Assembly (NCBI RefSeq): GCF_009707865.1
Contig: NZ_WMBA01000057.1
Span: 1 to 52,903, forward strand
Length of the DNA stretch: 52,903 nucleotides
Direction: 5' to 3'
Source: Amycolatopsis pithecellobii
Lineage (GTDB): Bacteria > Actinomycetota > Actinomycetes > Mycobacteriales > Pseudonocardiaceae
Position numbers and translations under genes: made by a program. Below, one piece after another: positions 42,597-50,912 of this stretch; position 1 is the stretch's first letter; the number at the start of each line of letters is the position of its first letter. The notes beneath the pieces are model-generated. The model was given only the letters and a program-made list of their open reading frames with translations, was not told the origin of the DNA and ran no database searches.

Positions 42597-44021
42597 TCAC
42601 ACGTCGTAGTAGAGGGCGAACTCGTACGGGTGCGGCCGCAGTCGCAGCGGGTCGATTTCGTTTTCGCGCTTGAAGTCGATCCAGGTTTCGATGACGTCGG
42701 GGGTGAACACGCCGCCGGCGAGCAGGAACTCGTGGTCGGCCTCGAGCCGGTCGATCACCGCGTCCAGCGAAGCGGGCACCTGCGCCACATCCCGGGCCTC
42801 TTCGGGCGGCAGTTCGTACAGGTCCTTGTCGATCGGTGACGGGGGTTCCAGCTTGTTCTTGATACCGTCCAGCCCGGCCATCAACATCGCGGAGAACGCC
42901 AGGTACGGGTTGCCGGAGGAGTCGGGGCAACGGAACTCGATGCGCTTGGCCTTCGGCGAGGCGCCGGTGACCGGGATCCGCACGCACGCCGAGCGGTTGC
43001 GCTGCGAGTACACCAGGTTGATCGGCGCCTCGAAGCCGGGCACGAGCCGGTGGTAGGAGTTGACCGTCGGATTGGTGAACGCCAGCAGGCTCGGCGCGTG
43101 ATGCAATATCCCGCCCACATAGTGGCGCCCCAGATCCGACAACCCTCCGTATCCGGACTCGTCGTAGAACAGCGGGCCGTTCTCGTCCCACAGCGACTGG
43201 TGACAGTGCATCCCGGAACCGTTGTCGTTGAACAGCGGCTTCGGCATGAACGTCACCGTCCGGCCCGTCTCCCAGGCGGTGTTCTTCACGATGTACTTGA
43301 ACAGCTGGAGGTCGTCGGCCGCGTGCAGCAGGGTGTTGAACTTGTAGTTGATCTCGGCCTGGCCGCCGCTGCCGACTTCGTGATGTGCCTTTTCGACCTC
43401 GATCCCCACCCCGGCCAGATTCAGTACCATCGCGTCACGCAGGTCCGCGAAATGGTCCCGGGGCGAAACCGGGAAATAGCCCGCCTTGTACGGGGTCTTG
43501 TAGCCGCGGTTGCCACCGTCCTCCGCCGCGCCGGTGTTCCACCAGCCTTCGATCGAGTCCACTTCGTGGAAAGCGGTGTTCTCGGTGTTGGCGAAGCGCA
43601 CCGAGTCGAAGATGTAGAACTCCGCCTCCGGACCGAAAAAGGCGCGGTCGGCGATCGTCGACTCACTGATATAGGCCTCGGCTTTATGCGCGATATTGCG
43701 CGGATCGCGGGAATACGCTTCGCGGGTGAACGGGTCGTGCACGAAGAAGTTCATCAGCAACGTCTTCTGCGTCCGGAAAGGGTCCAGCCGTGCCGTGTAC
43801 GGATCGGGCAGCAGCAACATGTCCGACTCGTGGATCGATTGAAAACCACGCACCGACGACCCGTCGAACGCGACCCCCTCAGCGAATGCGTCGGCGTCGA
43901 AAACGGCGGCGGGAACGGTGAAATGCTGCATGATCCCTGGCAGGTCGCAGAACCGGACATCCACGAACCGCACGTCCTCATCGGCGATGAACCGCAGCAC
44001 CTCGTCGGCGTTGGTGAACAT
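42597..44021 (-). CDS. glnA: Glutamine synthetase, type I
   Basis: A 474-residue GSI that makes glutamine from glutamate, ammonia and ATP. Motifs include [63 protein letters not shown] and NRSACVRIP. The adenylylation Tyr is present in [12 protein letters not shown], so it is of the GSI-beta type, controllable by GlnE. The start at 44021 has AAGGAG upstream and gives the standard length; the longer frame to 44207 is an unlikely extension. Many actinomycetes carry several glnA copies, so this may not be the main one. Two DUF190 genes follow. Confidence 0.93.
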   Translation of the reverse strand: MFTNADEVLRFIADEDVRFVDVRFCDLPGIMQHFTVPAAVFDADAFAEGVAFDGSSVRGFQSIHESDMLLLPDPYTARLDPFRTQKTLLMNFFVHDPFTREAYSRDPRNIAHKAEAYISESTIADRAFFGPEAEFYIFDSVRFANTENTAFHEVDSIEGWWNTGAAEDGGNRGYKTPYKAGYFPVSPRDHFADLRDAMVLNLAGVGIEVEKAHHEVGSGGQAEINYKFNTLLHAADDLQLFKYIVKNTAWETGRTVTFMPKPLFNDNGSGMHCHQSLWDENGPLFYDESGYGGLSDLGRHYVGGILHHAPSLLAFTNPTVNSYHRLVPGFEAPINLVYSQRNRSACVRIPVTGASPKAKRIEFRCPDSSGNPYLAFSAMLMAGLDGIKNKLEPPSPIDKDLYELPPEEARDVAQVPASLDAVIDRLEADHEFLLAGGVFTPDVIETWIDFKRENEIDPLRLRPHPYEFALYYDV

Positions 44022-44078
44022 GTCGCGCGCTCCTTCCGGGCGGAGACGGTGCGCCGGAACGGAGAGGAGCACGGCACT

Positions 44079-44105
44079 CACCCGGCGAGCCCCACCGCCG
44101 GGGTG
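44079..44105. promoter_or_regulatory. Hairpin in the glnA 5' leader region
   Basis: CACCCGGCG at 44079-44087 pairs with CGCCGGGGTG at 44096-44105, with one bulged base. It lies 58 bp upstream of the glnA start in the divergent region, so it may be a leader hairpin or part of a promoter. Confidence 0.35.
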
Positions 44106-44131
44106 CCGCCAGCCGACGGCACAATATTGGT

Positions 44132-44147
44132 TTGACGGGCGCGTCAA
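44132..44147. promoter_or_regulatory. 16-bp palindrome TTGACG-N4-CGTCAA upstream of the MFS gene
   Basis: Perfect 6-bp arms at 44132-44137 and 44142-44147, centred in the glnA/MFS divergent region. TTGACG...TCAA also occurs before arsR, so ArsR-type control of the MFS gene is possible. Confidence 0.4.
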
Positions 44148-44230
44148 GATTAACAGCGCGGCTGCCCGGGACACCAGGCCAACGGCCGATGAAGTCCTTC
44201 CGGTCACGTCGCGCTCATCAGGAAGGTGAC

Positions 44231-45403
44231 ATGAGTTCTCGGATGTCGCCGTGGCGGTTCGTGACGGCGTTCGGCCTGGTCAGCCTGCTGATGGACTTCG
44301 TATACGAGGGCGCCCGTTCGATCACCGGTCCGCTGCTGGCTTCGCTCGGCGCATCCGCGCTGGTCGTCGGGGTCGTCACCGGCGCCGGTGAGGCCGCCGC
44401 GCTCGGGCTTCGCCTGGTCTCCGGCCCGCTGGCCGACCGCACCCACCGGTTCTGGGCGTGGACGATCACCGGCTATGCACTGACCGCCGTCACCGTCCCG
44501 CTTCTCGGCACGACCGGTCTGCTCTGGCTCGCGTGCGCCCTCGTGATCGGCGAGCGTGTCGGCAAGGCCGTCCGGTCACCGGCGAAGGACACGCTGCTCT
44601 CCCACGCCACCGCCGCTGTCGGCCGTGGCCGCGGCTTCGCCGTGCACGAAGCCCTCGACCAGATCGGCGCACTGCTCGGTCCGCTGACCGTCGCCGGAAT
44701 GCTGGCCGTTACGCACGACGACTACACCCCGACCCTCGCGGTGCTCGCCATTCCCGGTGTTGCCGCGCTCGCCCTGCTCGTCTGGCTGCGCGCCCGAGTG
44801 CCCGACCCGATCGCCTACGAAATCGCCACCGCAACGCACCCGCCTGCCGAAGCCGGGCAGCCGCCACGGCGGCTTCCCCGGGCGTTCTGGGTCTACAGCG
44901 GCTTCACCGCCACCACGATGATCGGCTTCGCCACCTTCGGCGTGTTGTCCTTCCACCTGGTCGAACGCCACCTGCTCCCCACAGCGGCGGTGCCGCTCGT
45001 CTACGCCGCCGCGATGGCCACCGATGCACTCGCCGCCCTCGTCACCGGCTGGCTCTACGACAGGGTCGGCGCGCGCATCCTCATCGCGCTGCCGCTGCTG
45101 GCGGCAGCCGTCCCGCTCCTGGCGTTCACCAACTCCCTCGGCCTCGCCATCCTCGGCGCGCTGCTGTGGGGCTGCGCGGTCGGAGTGCAGGAATCGACGC
45201 TGCGCGCCGTCGTCGCCGACCTCGTTCCCACCCCCCGCCGAGCCACCGCCTACGGCATCTTCGCCGGTGTCCTCGGCGGCGCCACCCTTGCCGGCGGTGC
45301 ACTGACCGGCGCCCTCTACGACCACTCCATCCCCGCTCTGATCATCACGATGGTCGCGATCCAGGCCGGAGCCGTCACACTCGTCACCCGATTTCGTCGA
45401 TGA
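44231..45403 (+). CDS. MFS transporter
   Basis: A 390-residue, 12-helix transporter. Motif A is [13 protein letters not shown] and the second half has [17 protein letters not shown]. It begins [30 protein letters not shown] after GGAAGG. Proteins of this type occur near arsenic genes, and here the last 20 nt overlap the convergent arsC gene. A role in efflux of arsenic species or another toxic compound is therefore plausible but not shown by the sequence. Confidence 0.85.
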   Translation: MSSRMSPWRFVTAFGLVSLLMDFVYEGARSITGPLLASLGASALVVGVVTGAGEAAALGLRLVSGPLADRTHRFWAWTITGYALTAVTVPLLGTTGLLWLACALVIGERVGKAVRSPAKDTLLSHATAAVGRGRGFAVHEALDQIGALLGPLTVAGMLAVTHDDYTPTLAVLAIPGVAALALLVWLRARVPDPIAYEIATATHPPAEAGQPPRRLPRAFWVYSGFTATTMIGFATFGVLSFHLVERHLLPTAAVPLVYAAAMATDALAALVTGWLYDRVGARILIALPLLAAAVPLLAFTNSLGLAILGALLWGCAVGVQESTLRAVVADLVPTPRRATAYGIFAGVLGGATLAGGALTGALYDHSIPALIITMVAIQAGAVTLVTRFRR

Positions 45404-45791
45404 GTTTGCGGACTCGCCGTTCGATCTCGTCGCGGATCGGGCGCACGGCGTCGACGCCTTGGCCCGCTGGGTCGTCGAGAGACCAGTCGAGGTAGCGCTT
45501 GCCAGGGAAGACGGGGCAGGTGTCGCCGCAGCCCATCGTGATCACGACATCGGAGGCTTGCACCGCATCCGTGGTGAGCACTTTCGGGATTTCGCCGGAG
45601 ATGTCGATGCCGCTCTCGTTCATGGCTTCGACGACAGCCGGATTCACGGTGTCGGCGGGGGCAGAGCCGGCGGAACGAACTTCGATGCGGTCCCCGGCGA
45701 GGTGGGTGAGGAAGGCAGCAGCCATCTGCGAACGGCCGGCGTTGTGCACACAGACGAACAGCACCGAGGCACGCGGTTTCGACTCGGACAT
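45384..45791 (-). CDS. arsC: Arsenate reductase ArsC (low-molecular-weight phosphatase type)
   Basis: A 135-residue enzyme that reduces arsenate to arsenite. The nucleophile loop is FVCVHNAGRSQMA (C-x5-R). The second redox region is MGCGDTCPVFPGKRYLDW, with Cys pairs suited to thioredoxin or mycothiol coupling, and the general acid is in WSLDDPAG. It is the last gene of arsR-aquaporin-arsC, 16 bp after the aquaporin. Its 3' end overlaps the MFS gene. Confidence 0.95.
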   Translation of the reverse strand: MSESKPRASVLFVCVHNAGRSQMAAAFLTHLAGDRIEVRSAGSAPADTVNPAVVEAMNESGIDISGEIPKVLTTDAVQASDVVITMGCGDTCPVFPGKRYLDWSLDDPAGQGVDAVRPIRDEIERRVRKLIDEIG

Positions 45792-45807
45792 GGTTGCTTC
45801 CTCACGA

Positions 45808-46542
45808 TCAGCGTTCTGCGGGGGCGGTGTCGTTGTGTGGAACGACGACGGCGGCTTCAGCGGGTGCCGGGCGACCGAAGACCACGACGACCAACGCCAG
45901 GCCCAGGGCGGCGCCGACGAGCTGGGCGGCGAGAAACGGTACGACGGAACTCGGGGCGATACCGGCGAAGGTGTCGGTGAACGCGCGGCCGATGGTCACG
46001 GCCGGGTTGGCGAACGATGTGGACGACGTGAACCAGTACGCCGCGCCGATGAACGACGCGACCGTGATCGGCGCGAGGTGACCGCGGCCGGATCGGAGCA
46101 GGCCGAAGATCAGCAGGATGAGCCCGGCCGTCGCGGTGACCTCACCCAGCCAGAGGTGGCCGGCGAAGCGGTCGTGGGTGGACCAGGACACCAGTGGCCG
46201 GGAGAACATCGCGTTGGCCAGGACCGAACCGGCGACCGCTCCGGCGGTCTGCGCGGCGACGTAGGCGGCCACCTCGCGCAGCGGCATGCCGTCGGGGCTG
46301 CGGCGGCCGGTGAGCCACGCGGCCAGCGAGACGACCGGGTTGAAGTGCGCCCCCGAGATCGGGCCGAGCAGCGCGATCAGCACACCGAGCCCGAGCACGG
46401 TGGCCAGCGCGTTGGCCAGCAGTTGCACACCGATGTCGCGCGACAGCTCGGTGGCCTGGATGCCGGACCCGACGACGACGGCGACCAGTGCTGCGGTCCC
46501 GATCGCCTCGGCGGCCGCCCTTCGGGCCAGTGAGGCGCTCAC
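45808..46542 (-). CDS. MIP-family aquaglyceroporin, probable arsenite channel (AqpS-like)
   Basis: A 244-residue channel with six helices and two half-helices. The first NPA box reads HFNPVVS (NPV) and the second FANPAVT (NPA). Lying between arsR and arsC, it probably lets arsenite made by ArsC leave the cell down its gradient, as AqpS does in the Sinorhizobium arsR-aqpS-arsC operon. No ArsB or Acr3 pump gene is present here, consistent with this plan. The start overlaps the arsR stop (ATGA). Confidence 0.92.
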   Translation of the reverse strand: MSASLARRAAAEAIGTAALVAVVVGSGIQATELSRDIGVQLLANALATVLGLGVLIALLGPISGAHFNPVVSLAAWLTGRRSPDGMPLREVAAYVAAQTAGAVAGSVLANAMFSRPLVSWSTHDRFAGHLWLGEVTATAGLILLIFGLLRSGRGHLAPITVASFIGAAYWFTSSTSFANPAVTIGRAFTDTFAGIAPSSVVPFLAAQLVGAALGLALVVVVFGRPAPAEAAVVVPHNDTAPAER

Positions 46543-46892
46543 GCGGTCGCCTGCGGAGTGCGCAGGAACCCGGCGAGCCGGTCAAGGGCGGCCGGCAGCA
46601 CCCAGTAGTAGACCCAGGTCCCGCGACGTTCGCAGTCGATGAGCCCCGCTTGGCGTAGCAGCTTGAGATGGTGGGAGATGGTCGGCTGGGACAGCTCGAA
46701 GGCGGGGGTCATCTCGCAGACGCAGACCTCACCGCCCTGCCGGGACGCGATCATCGACAGCAGCCGCAGCCGCACCGGATCGCCCAGTGCTTTGAACACC
46801 GTGGCCAGCTCGGCGGCCGATCCCGCATCCAACGGCGCGGAGGTCAGCCCCTCGCAGCACGCGGCGTCGAGCACCTCAAGCTGTTTCGACAT
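46539..46892 (-). CDS. arsR: ArsR arsenic-responsive repressor
   Basis: A 117-residue winged-helix repressor from the ATG at 46892. The HTH is ELSQPTISHHLKLLRQAGLI, followed by the wing CERRGTWVYYWVL. Candidate arsenite ligands are the vicinal Cys12-Cys13 near the N-terminus plus Cys57 and Cys59 in EVCVCEM. The CC pair plus a helix Cys matches the Corynebacterium glutamicum ArsR1 type rather than the E. coli type. It heads the arsR-aquaporin-arsC operon and is divergent from arsM, with operator-like dyads between. Confidence 0.94.
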   Translation of the reverse strand: MSKQLEVLDAACCEGLTSAPLDAGSAAELATVFKALGDPVRLRLLSMIASRQGGEVCVCEMTPAFELSQPTISHHLKLLRQAGLIDCERRGTWVYYWVLPAALDRLAGFLRTPQATA

Positions 46893-46901
46893 GCTTCTAT
46901 C

Positions 46902-46938
46902 TTGACGTTCTTCAATACAAGGCGCAAGGTTGTATCGA
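46902..46938. promoter_or_regulatory. ArsR operator region between arsR and arsM
   Basis: Two overlapping dyads are seen: TTGA-N6-TCAA at 46902-46915, and ATACAA-N9-TTGTAT at 46915-46935, which extends outward with one mismatch to 46912-46938. They lie within 85 bp separating the divergent starts, so ArsR could control both directions. Confidence 0.55.
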
Positions 46939-46976
46939 CAGTCATCGATGCAGGCTGGACAGCTGAGGAGTGAGCC

Positions 46977-47795
46977 ATGACGGACCAGTCCACCGAACTG
47001 CGGGAAACCGTGCGGCAGCGCTACGCCGCCGCCGCGGTCAAGGCCGGCGAAGGCGGCGCGGCGTGTTGCGGACCGGAGCCGATCGAGGTCGGCGAGAACT
47101 TCGGGGCCACCCTCTATGCCGCCGGCGAACGCGATGCGCTGCCGGCCGAAGCGGCCGCCGCGTCGCTCGGGTGCGGGAACCCGACCGCGGTCGCCGAGCT
47201 GCGTGAAGGTGAGCGAGTGCTCGATCTCGGCTCGGGCGGTGGGATCGATGTGCTGCTCTCCGCTCGCCGGGTGGGTCCGGCCGGCAAGGTGTACGGGCTG
47301 GACATGACCGAGGAGATGCTCGCTCTGGCCTTGGCCAATGCCGAGAAGGCGAGCGCGAGCAACGTCGAGTTCCTCAAGGGCACCATCGAAGCGATCCCGC
47401 TGCCGGCGAACACGATCGACGTGGTGATCTCCAACTGCGTGATCAACCTGTCGGTCGACAAGCCCGCCGTGTTCGCCGAAACGTTCCGCGTGCTCAAGCC
47501 CGGCGGCCGCATCGGCGTTTCCGACGTCGTCGCCGAGGACACCTTGACCACTGCGGAGCGGGCCGAACGCGGCAGCTATGTCGGCTGTATCGCCGGTGCC
47601 CTCTCCGTCGCCGAGTATCGCGCCGGCCTGGAAACCGCCGGCTTCACCAACGTCGAGATCACTCCCACCCACGAGGTGGCCGACGGCATGCACTCGGCGA
47701 TCGTCCGGGCGGTCAAGCCGGTCACCGCCGACCCGACCGCCCAGGCCGCCGGACGTCAGGCCCTCGACACGCCGCCGAGCGGTGCCGTCACGTGA
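46977..47795 (+). CDS. arsM: Arsenite S-adenosylmethionine methyltransferase
   Basis: A 272-residue ArsM. The SAM site is VLDLGSGGGIDVLLSA. The conserved cysteines include CC in GGAACCGPEP, C in SLGCGNP, C in ISNCVINL and C in GSYVGCIAGAL, the last two being the arsenic-binding pair of the family. It converts arsenite to methylated, partly volatile forms, complementing the channel-based export. GAGGAG precedes the ATG. Its 3' end overlaps the remains of hyuB by 40 nt in the convergent direction. Confidence 0.93.
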   Translation: MTDQSTELRETVRQRYAAAAVKAGEGGAACCGPEPIEVGENFGATLYAAGERDALPAEAAAASLGCGNPTAVAELREGERVLDLGSGGGIDVLLSARRVGPAGKVYGLDMTEEMLALALANAEKASASNVEFLKGTIEAIPLPANTIDVVISNCVINLSVDKPAVFAETFRVLKPGGRIGVSDVVAEDTLTTAERAERGSYVGCIAGALSVAEYRAGLETAGFTNVEITPTHEVADGMHSAIVRAVKPVTADPTAQAAGRQALDTPPSGAVT

Positions 47796-49106
47796 TCGGC
47801 CGGAACGACCGCCGACGAGAACGGCGTCCAGCAGGACGGGCAGCAGTACTGCCGGAAGACCACCTCGGCATCGATGTAGTCCGCCGGATCGGCGATGATC
47901 TGCGGCCCCGCATCGGTGCTCTGGCCCTCGTAGACCGCGAGCGCCAAATCGTCGTCCGGCGCTCCGGCCTCACCGAGGATTTCCGCACAGTGGCCGCACG
48001 CCACCACCGCTGTCGGGCCGTCCATCGCTTCGATCACGTTGTCGTCCAGTCGCCTGGCGGTGGACACATCGGCTTTGCGGCCGCTCGGTACGCGCAGGAC
48101 TCTCGAGCGGTCCCGGCGGACTTCGCGTAAGCGGGCACGCTCGGCGCCGGTCGCGACCTCGTTGACCACACCATTTTCCAGCACGACCCCGTAAACAGCA
48201 TGGGCGCCGCCGACGGTGACGCGCTCCTCGCGGACATCCCGGGCGACCGCCTCCGGGTCGCGAGTGAGCGGGTCACCGTAGCCACCACCGCCCTGCCAGG
48301 TCATCTGCAGCACCTCCCCGGGCGCAAGGTAACTGGAGGCGTAATTGCTTCCCGGTTCCAGATTGCCGCTGACGTCAGCCAACGTGCTGGGCATCCGGCC
48401 GGACGCCAGAAGATCGGCGACCCGGCTTTGCCGGGCGATCACGTCGAGACCGGTGTTGCCGGGGTGACCGCCGGATCCACAGATCGCTGACATCGCGCTG
48501 CAGCTGGAAATCGCGCACCACCTTGACAGGCGGGGTGGGCAGCGACTCGGAGAACACGTCCTGCGCGGCCGGGGAGAACGAGCCGAGACCGACCCCGCCG
48601 AGGTCCGGTTCATGGCAGATCGCACTGGTCCAGGCGAACAGTTTCCCGTCGTGGAAGACCGGTTGGTACACCATGACGTCGTTCTGGTGCAGCCCGCCAC
48701 CGACCCACGGGTCGTTGGTGAGGAACATGTCGCCCTCGGCGATACCGGGATTGGCCGCGCGGTTGCGCAGCGTCCAGTAGATCGCGAGATCGACGGCGCC
48801 GACGAGCATCGTGTTGTAGAGGCCGACCTGGACCTCCTCCCCCAGCTCGTCGGAGATGGCGAAGTCGAAGTCGTTGGCGTCGGTGACGATCGGCGAGCCC
48901 GACATCCGCTTGAGCGCCTCGCCCATTTCGTCGGTGACCGACCACAACCTGTGCCGGATCACTTCGTAGGTCAGCGGGTCGAGCATGTCGACCTGTTCCT
49001 GCGTGACACTGTGGACGTCCAATATGGACAGTAGTGAGCGGCGCAACTCTTCCGGGTCGGCCGGCCTGCTGGAAAAGACCTCCGAACCGAGGATGAGCAT
49101 GGTCAT
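47756..49106 (-). pseudogene. hyuB-like gene (hydantoinase B/acetophenone carboxylase type) with internal deletion and frameshift
   Basis: The N-terminal 200 residues (49106 to about 48480: DPLTYEVIRHRLWSVTDEMGEA, LTNDPWVGGGLHQNDV) are normal for the family. After DVSDLWIRRS the frame is lost. Reading resumes in another frame from about 48475 (GSGGHPGNTGLDVIAR...WQGGGGYGDPL) and runs to 47756. The family middle, roughly 250-300 residues, is absent, so this is a deletion, not just a frameshift. The C-terminal part also carries a Zn-ribbon-like tail (ACGHC...YCCPSC) resembling acetone carboxylase gamma. The start overlaps the hyuA-like stop in ATGA. Almost certainly non-functional. Confidence 0.8.
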
Positions 49107-50504
49107 GAGGTGCTCCTGGCGACGGAGGTGCGACGGATGATCAGGTTGCCGAGCGAGTCCACCGTGCCGGTGGTGCCGTCGGGGACGACGACGGTCGTGG
49201 TGGGCACCTCGACGATGGCGGGACCGGTGAGCACGTGCCGGGCTCGCAGCGTCCGGTAGTCGTAGATCGGCGTGTCCCGATATCCCTTGGCGCCGTCGAG
49301 GCAGACCGGGCGGCTGCCGGACCGCGCCGGCGTGGGATCGGCCGACTCGGCGGCCGGAATCTTGGGCAGCTCCGGGGAAAACGGCAGGACACCGATGCCC
49401 CGGACGCGGAAGGTGATGGCCTGGATGCCGGCTTCGCGGAAGCCGGTGTCCTTGCCGTAGAGCGCGGCGTATCGGTCTTCGAACGCCTCCACCGCGGCGT
49501 CGACGGCAGTGCTGTCCAGTGGCCCGCTCGCCACCGAGGTGGTCATTTCCGCGAGCTGCATCGTGTAGCGCATATCGATCTCACGGTGGACCTCGACCGT
49601 GTCGAACCGCACGCCCTGGCGATCGAGCCCTTCGCGGACCTGCTTCTCCAGGTCGGCGAAGTTCTGCTCGGCACGGGCCGGGTCGAACGGCATCATGACC
49701 GGATCGGACAGCTCCGCGGCCAGCGCGATGTTCGAGGATGCCAGCCCATAAGCGGAGAACGCCGACGCGACCGGGCCGAGTGGCACGACGACCTCGGCGA
49801 CACCGACCTCGGCAGCATAGCCCGCGCAGTGCGCAGGTCCGGCGCCGCCGAACGCGTACAGTACGAAGTTCCGTGGATCGTGGCCCGCCTCGACGATGGT
49901 CTTGCGGAGCAGGTCACCGGTCTGTGCATTTTGGACGGTGTAGATCGCCGCGGCGGCCTCCTCCACCGACATGCCCAGTGGCTTGGCGATCTGGGTTTCG
50001 ATCGCCTGGCGGGCCAGCTCGAGCGACAGTGGCTTGCGGCCCCCCCAGCAGACCCCGTTCGGGCAGGATGCCCAGGACGAGGTTGGCGTCGGTGTTGGTC
50101 GGTTCGGTCCCGCCGTTGCCATAACACGCCGGCCCAGGCACGGCCTGCGCGCTGCGGGGTCCAATGTGGAGGTTGCGGCCGGGGTCGAGCCAGGCGATGG
50201 CACCGCCGCCGGACCCGATGGCGTCCACCCGGAGGGTCGGCACGTTGATCGGATGGTGGTTGATCACGGTGATGGTGTCACGCACCGGTTCCCCGTCCAC
50301 GACGAGGAAGGTCGTCCCGCCGACGTCGGTGGAAATGATGTTGCGGTGACCCAGCACCAGCAGCGGCCCGGCGAGCCGGTACTCGCGCAGTTCGTTCTCC
50401 AAAGTGGACAGATAGTCCCGCAGGCCCGGGCCGATCTGCGTGCTCATGATCGTGGTGGCATTGCGGAGCGGCAATGGCCCGCTGAACTCGCTGGTCAGGC
50501 ACAT
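49103..50504 (-). pseudogene. hyuA-like gene (hydantoinase A/carboxylase ATPase subunit), truncated and frameshifted
   Basis: The 3' two-thirds (about 50040 to 49103) reads ELARQAIETQIAKPLGMSVEEAA, FGGAGPAHCAGYAAEVG and ends LIIRRTSVARSTS, normal for HyuA. The 5' part reads in another frame (GPGLRDYLSTLENELREYRL, NIISTDVGGTTFLVVDGEP, DAIGSGGGAIAW). The frames meet at a run of seven C at 50040-50046, fitting a one-base slip. About 190 N-terminal residues, including the first nucleotide-binding segment, are missing upstream, and about 45 more seem lost between PLLVLGH and RNIIS. Even without the slip the protein would be defective. Confidence 0.8.
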
Positions 50505-50822
50505 CCGTGCACGGTGAACGGGTAGGTGAGTTCAGCGCCGCGGGTACTGACCCGGATCACTCGCCCCGGACCTCCACTATTGTCCCTGCGCTTCCCGTTG
50601 AGGTTCGCGCCATGGCCCCAGATGTAGGTCAGTCGTCCAGGCTCCCCGCCCGGGTCCCGTCCACCCGATCCCCCCTTGCTGCCCAGTCCAGTCCAGGCCG
50701 AAGGCGTGGGCGGCCCGTGCGCGCAAACGCCCCACCGCGGCCCGCATGCTGGCCGCGACCTCGTGCGGCTCAGGTTCGTCCGGCGCGTGCGAGGGCAGCG
50801 CGCCACGGGCCACGTCAGGATT
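50505..50822 (-). other. Degenerate stretch between the hyuA and proC remnants
   Basis: No intact gene. Short coding-like pieces in shifting minus-strand frames (for example GRLTYIWGHGANLNGKRRD and EVAASMRAAVGRLRARAA) suggest remains of deleted genes. I cannot assign them. Confidence 0.5.
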
Positions 50823-50912
50823 CAGATCGTCGACGCTGCGCCCACCGTGCAGGAGACCCGACAACAGTGCCTCGCCGATCTTGCCCGCACCCAGAACCGC
50901 GATTGAGCTCAT
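50823..50912 (-). pseudogene. proC: proC 5' remnant (pyrroline-5-carboxylate reductase)
   Basis: Only about 30 residues are recognisable: MSSIAVLGAGKIGEALLSGL, the Rossmann start of ProC, followed by HGGRSVDDL. After this the frame continues to 50577 but no longer resembles ProC. The ATG overlaps the stop of the ABC gene (ATGA), so an intact gene was once coupled to it. A deletion has joined this fragment to the hyuA remains. Confidence 0.65.

Noticed and set aside
43050..44135. Plus-strand frame opposite glnA
   Set aside because: Shadow of glnA codon structure; no recognisable domain.
48470..48490. Reading the hyuB frame change as a single sequencing error
   Set aside because: Restoring the frame would still leave some 250-300 family residues missing, so a real deletion is needed.
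50035..50050. Programmed frameshift in hyuA
   Set aside because: The family does not use frameshifting, and the gene also has a missing N-terminus and internal loss, so decay is simpler.
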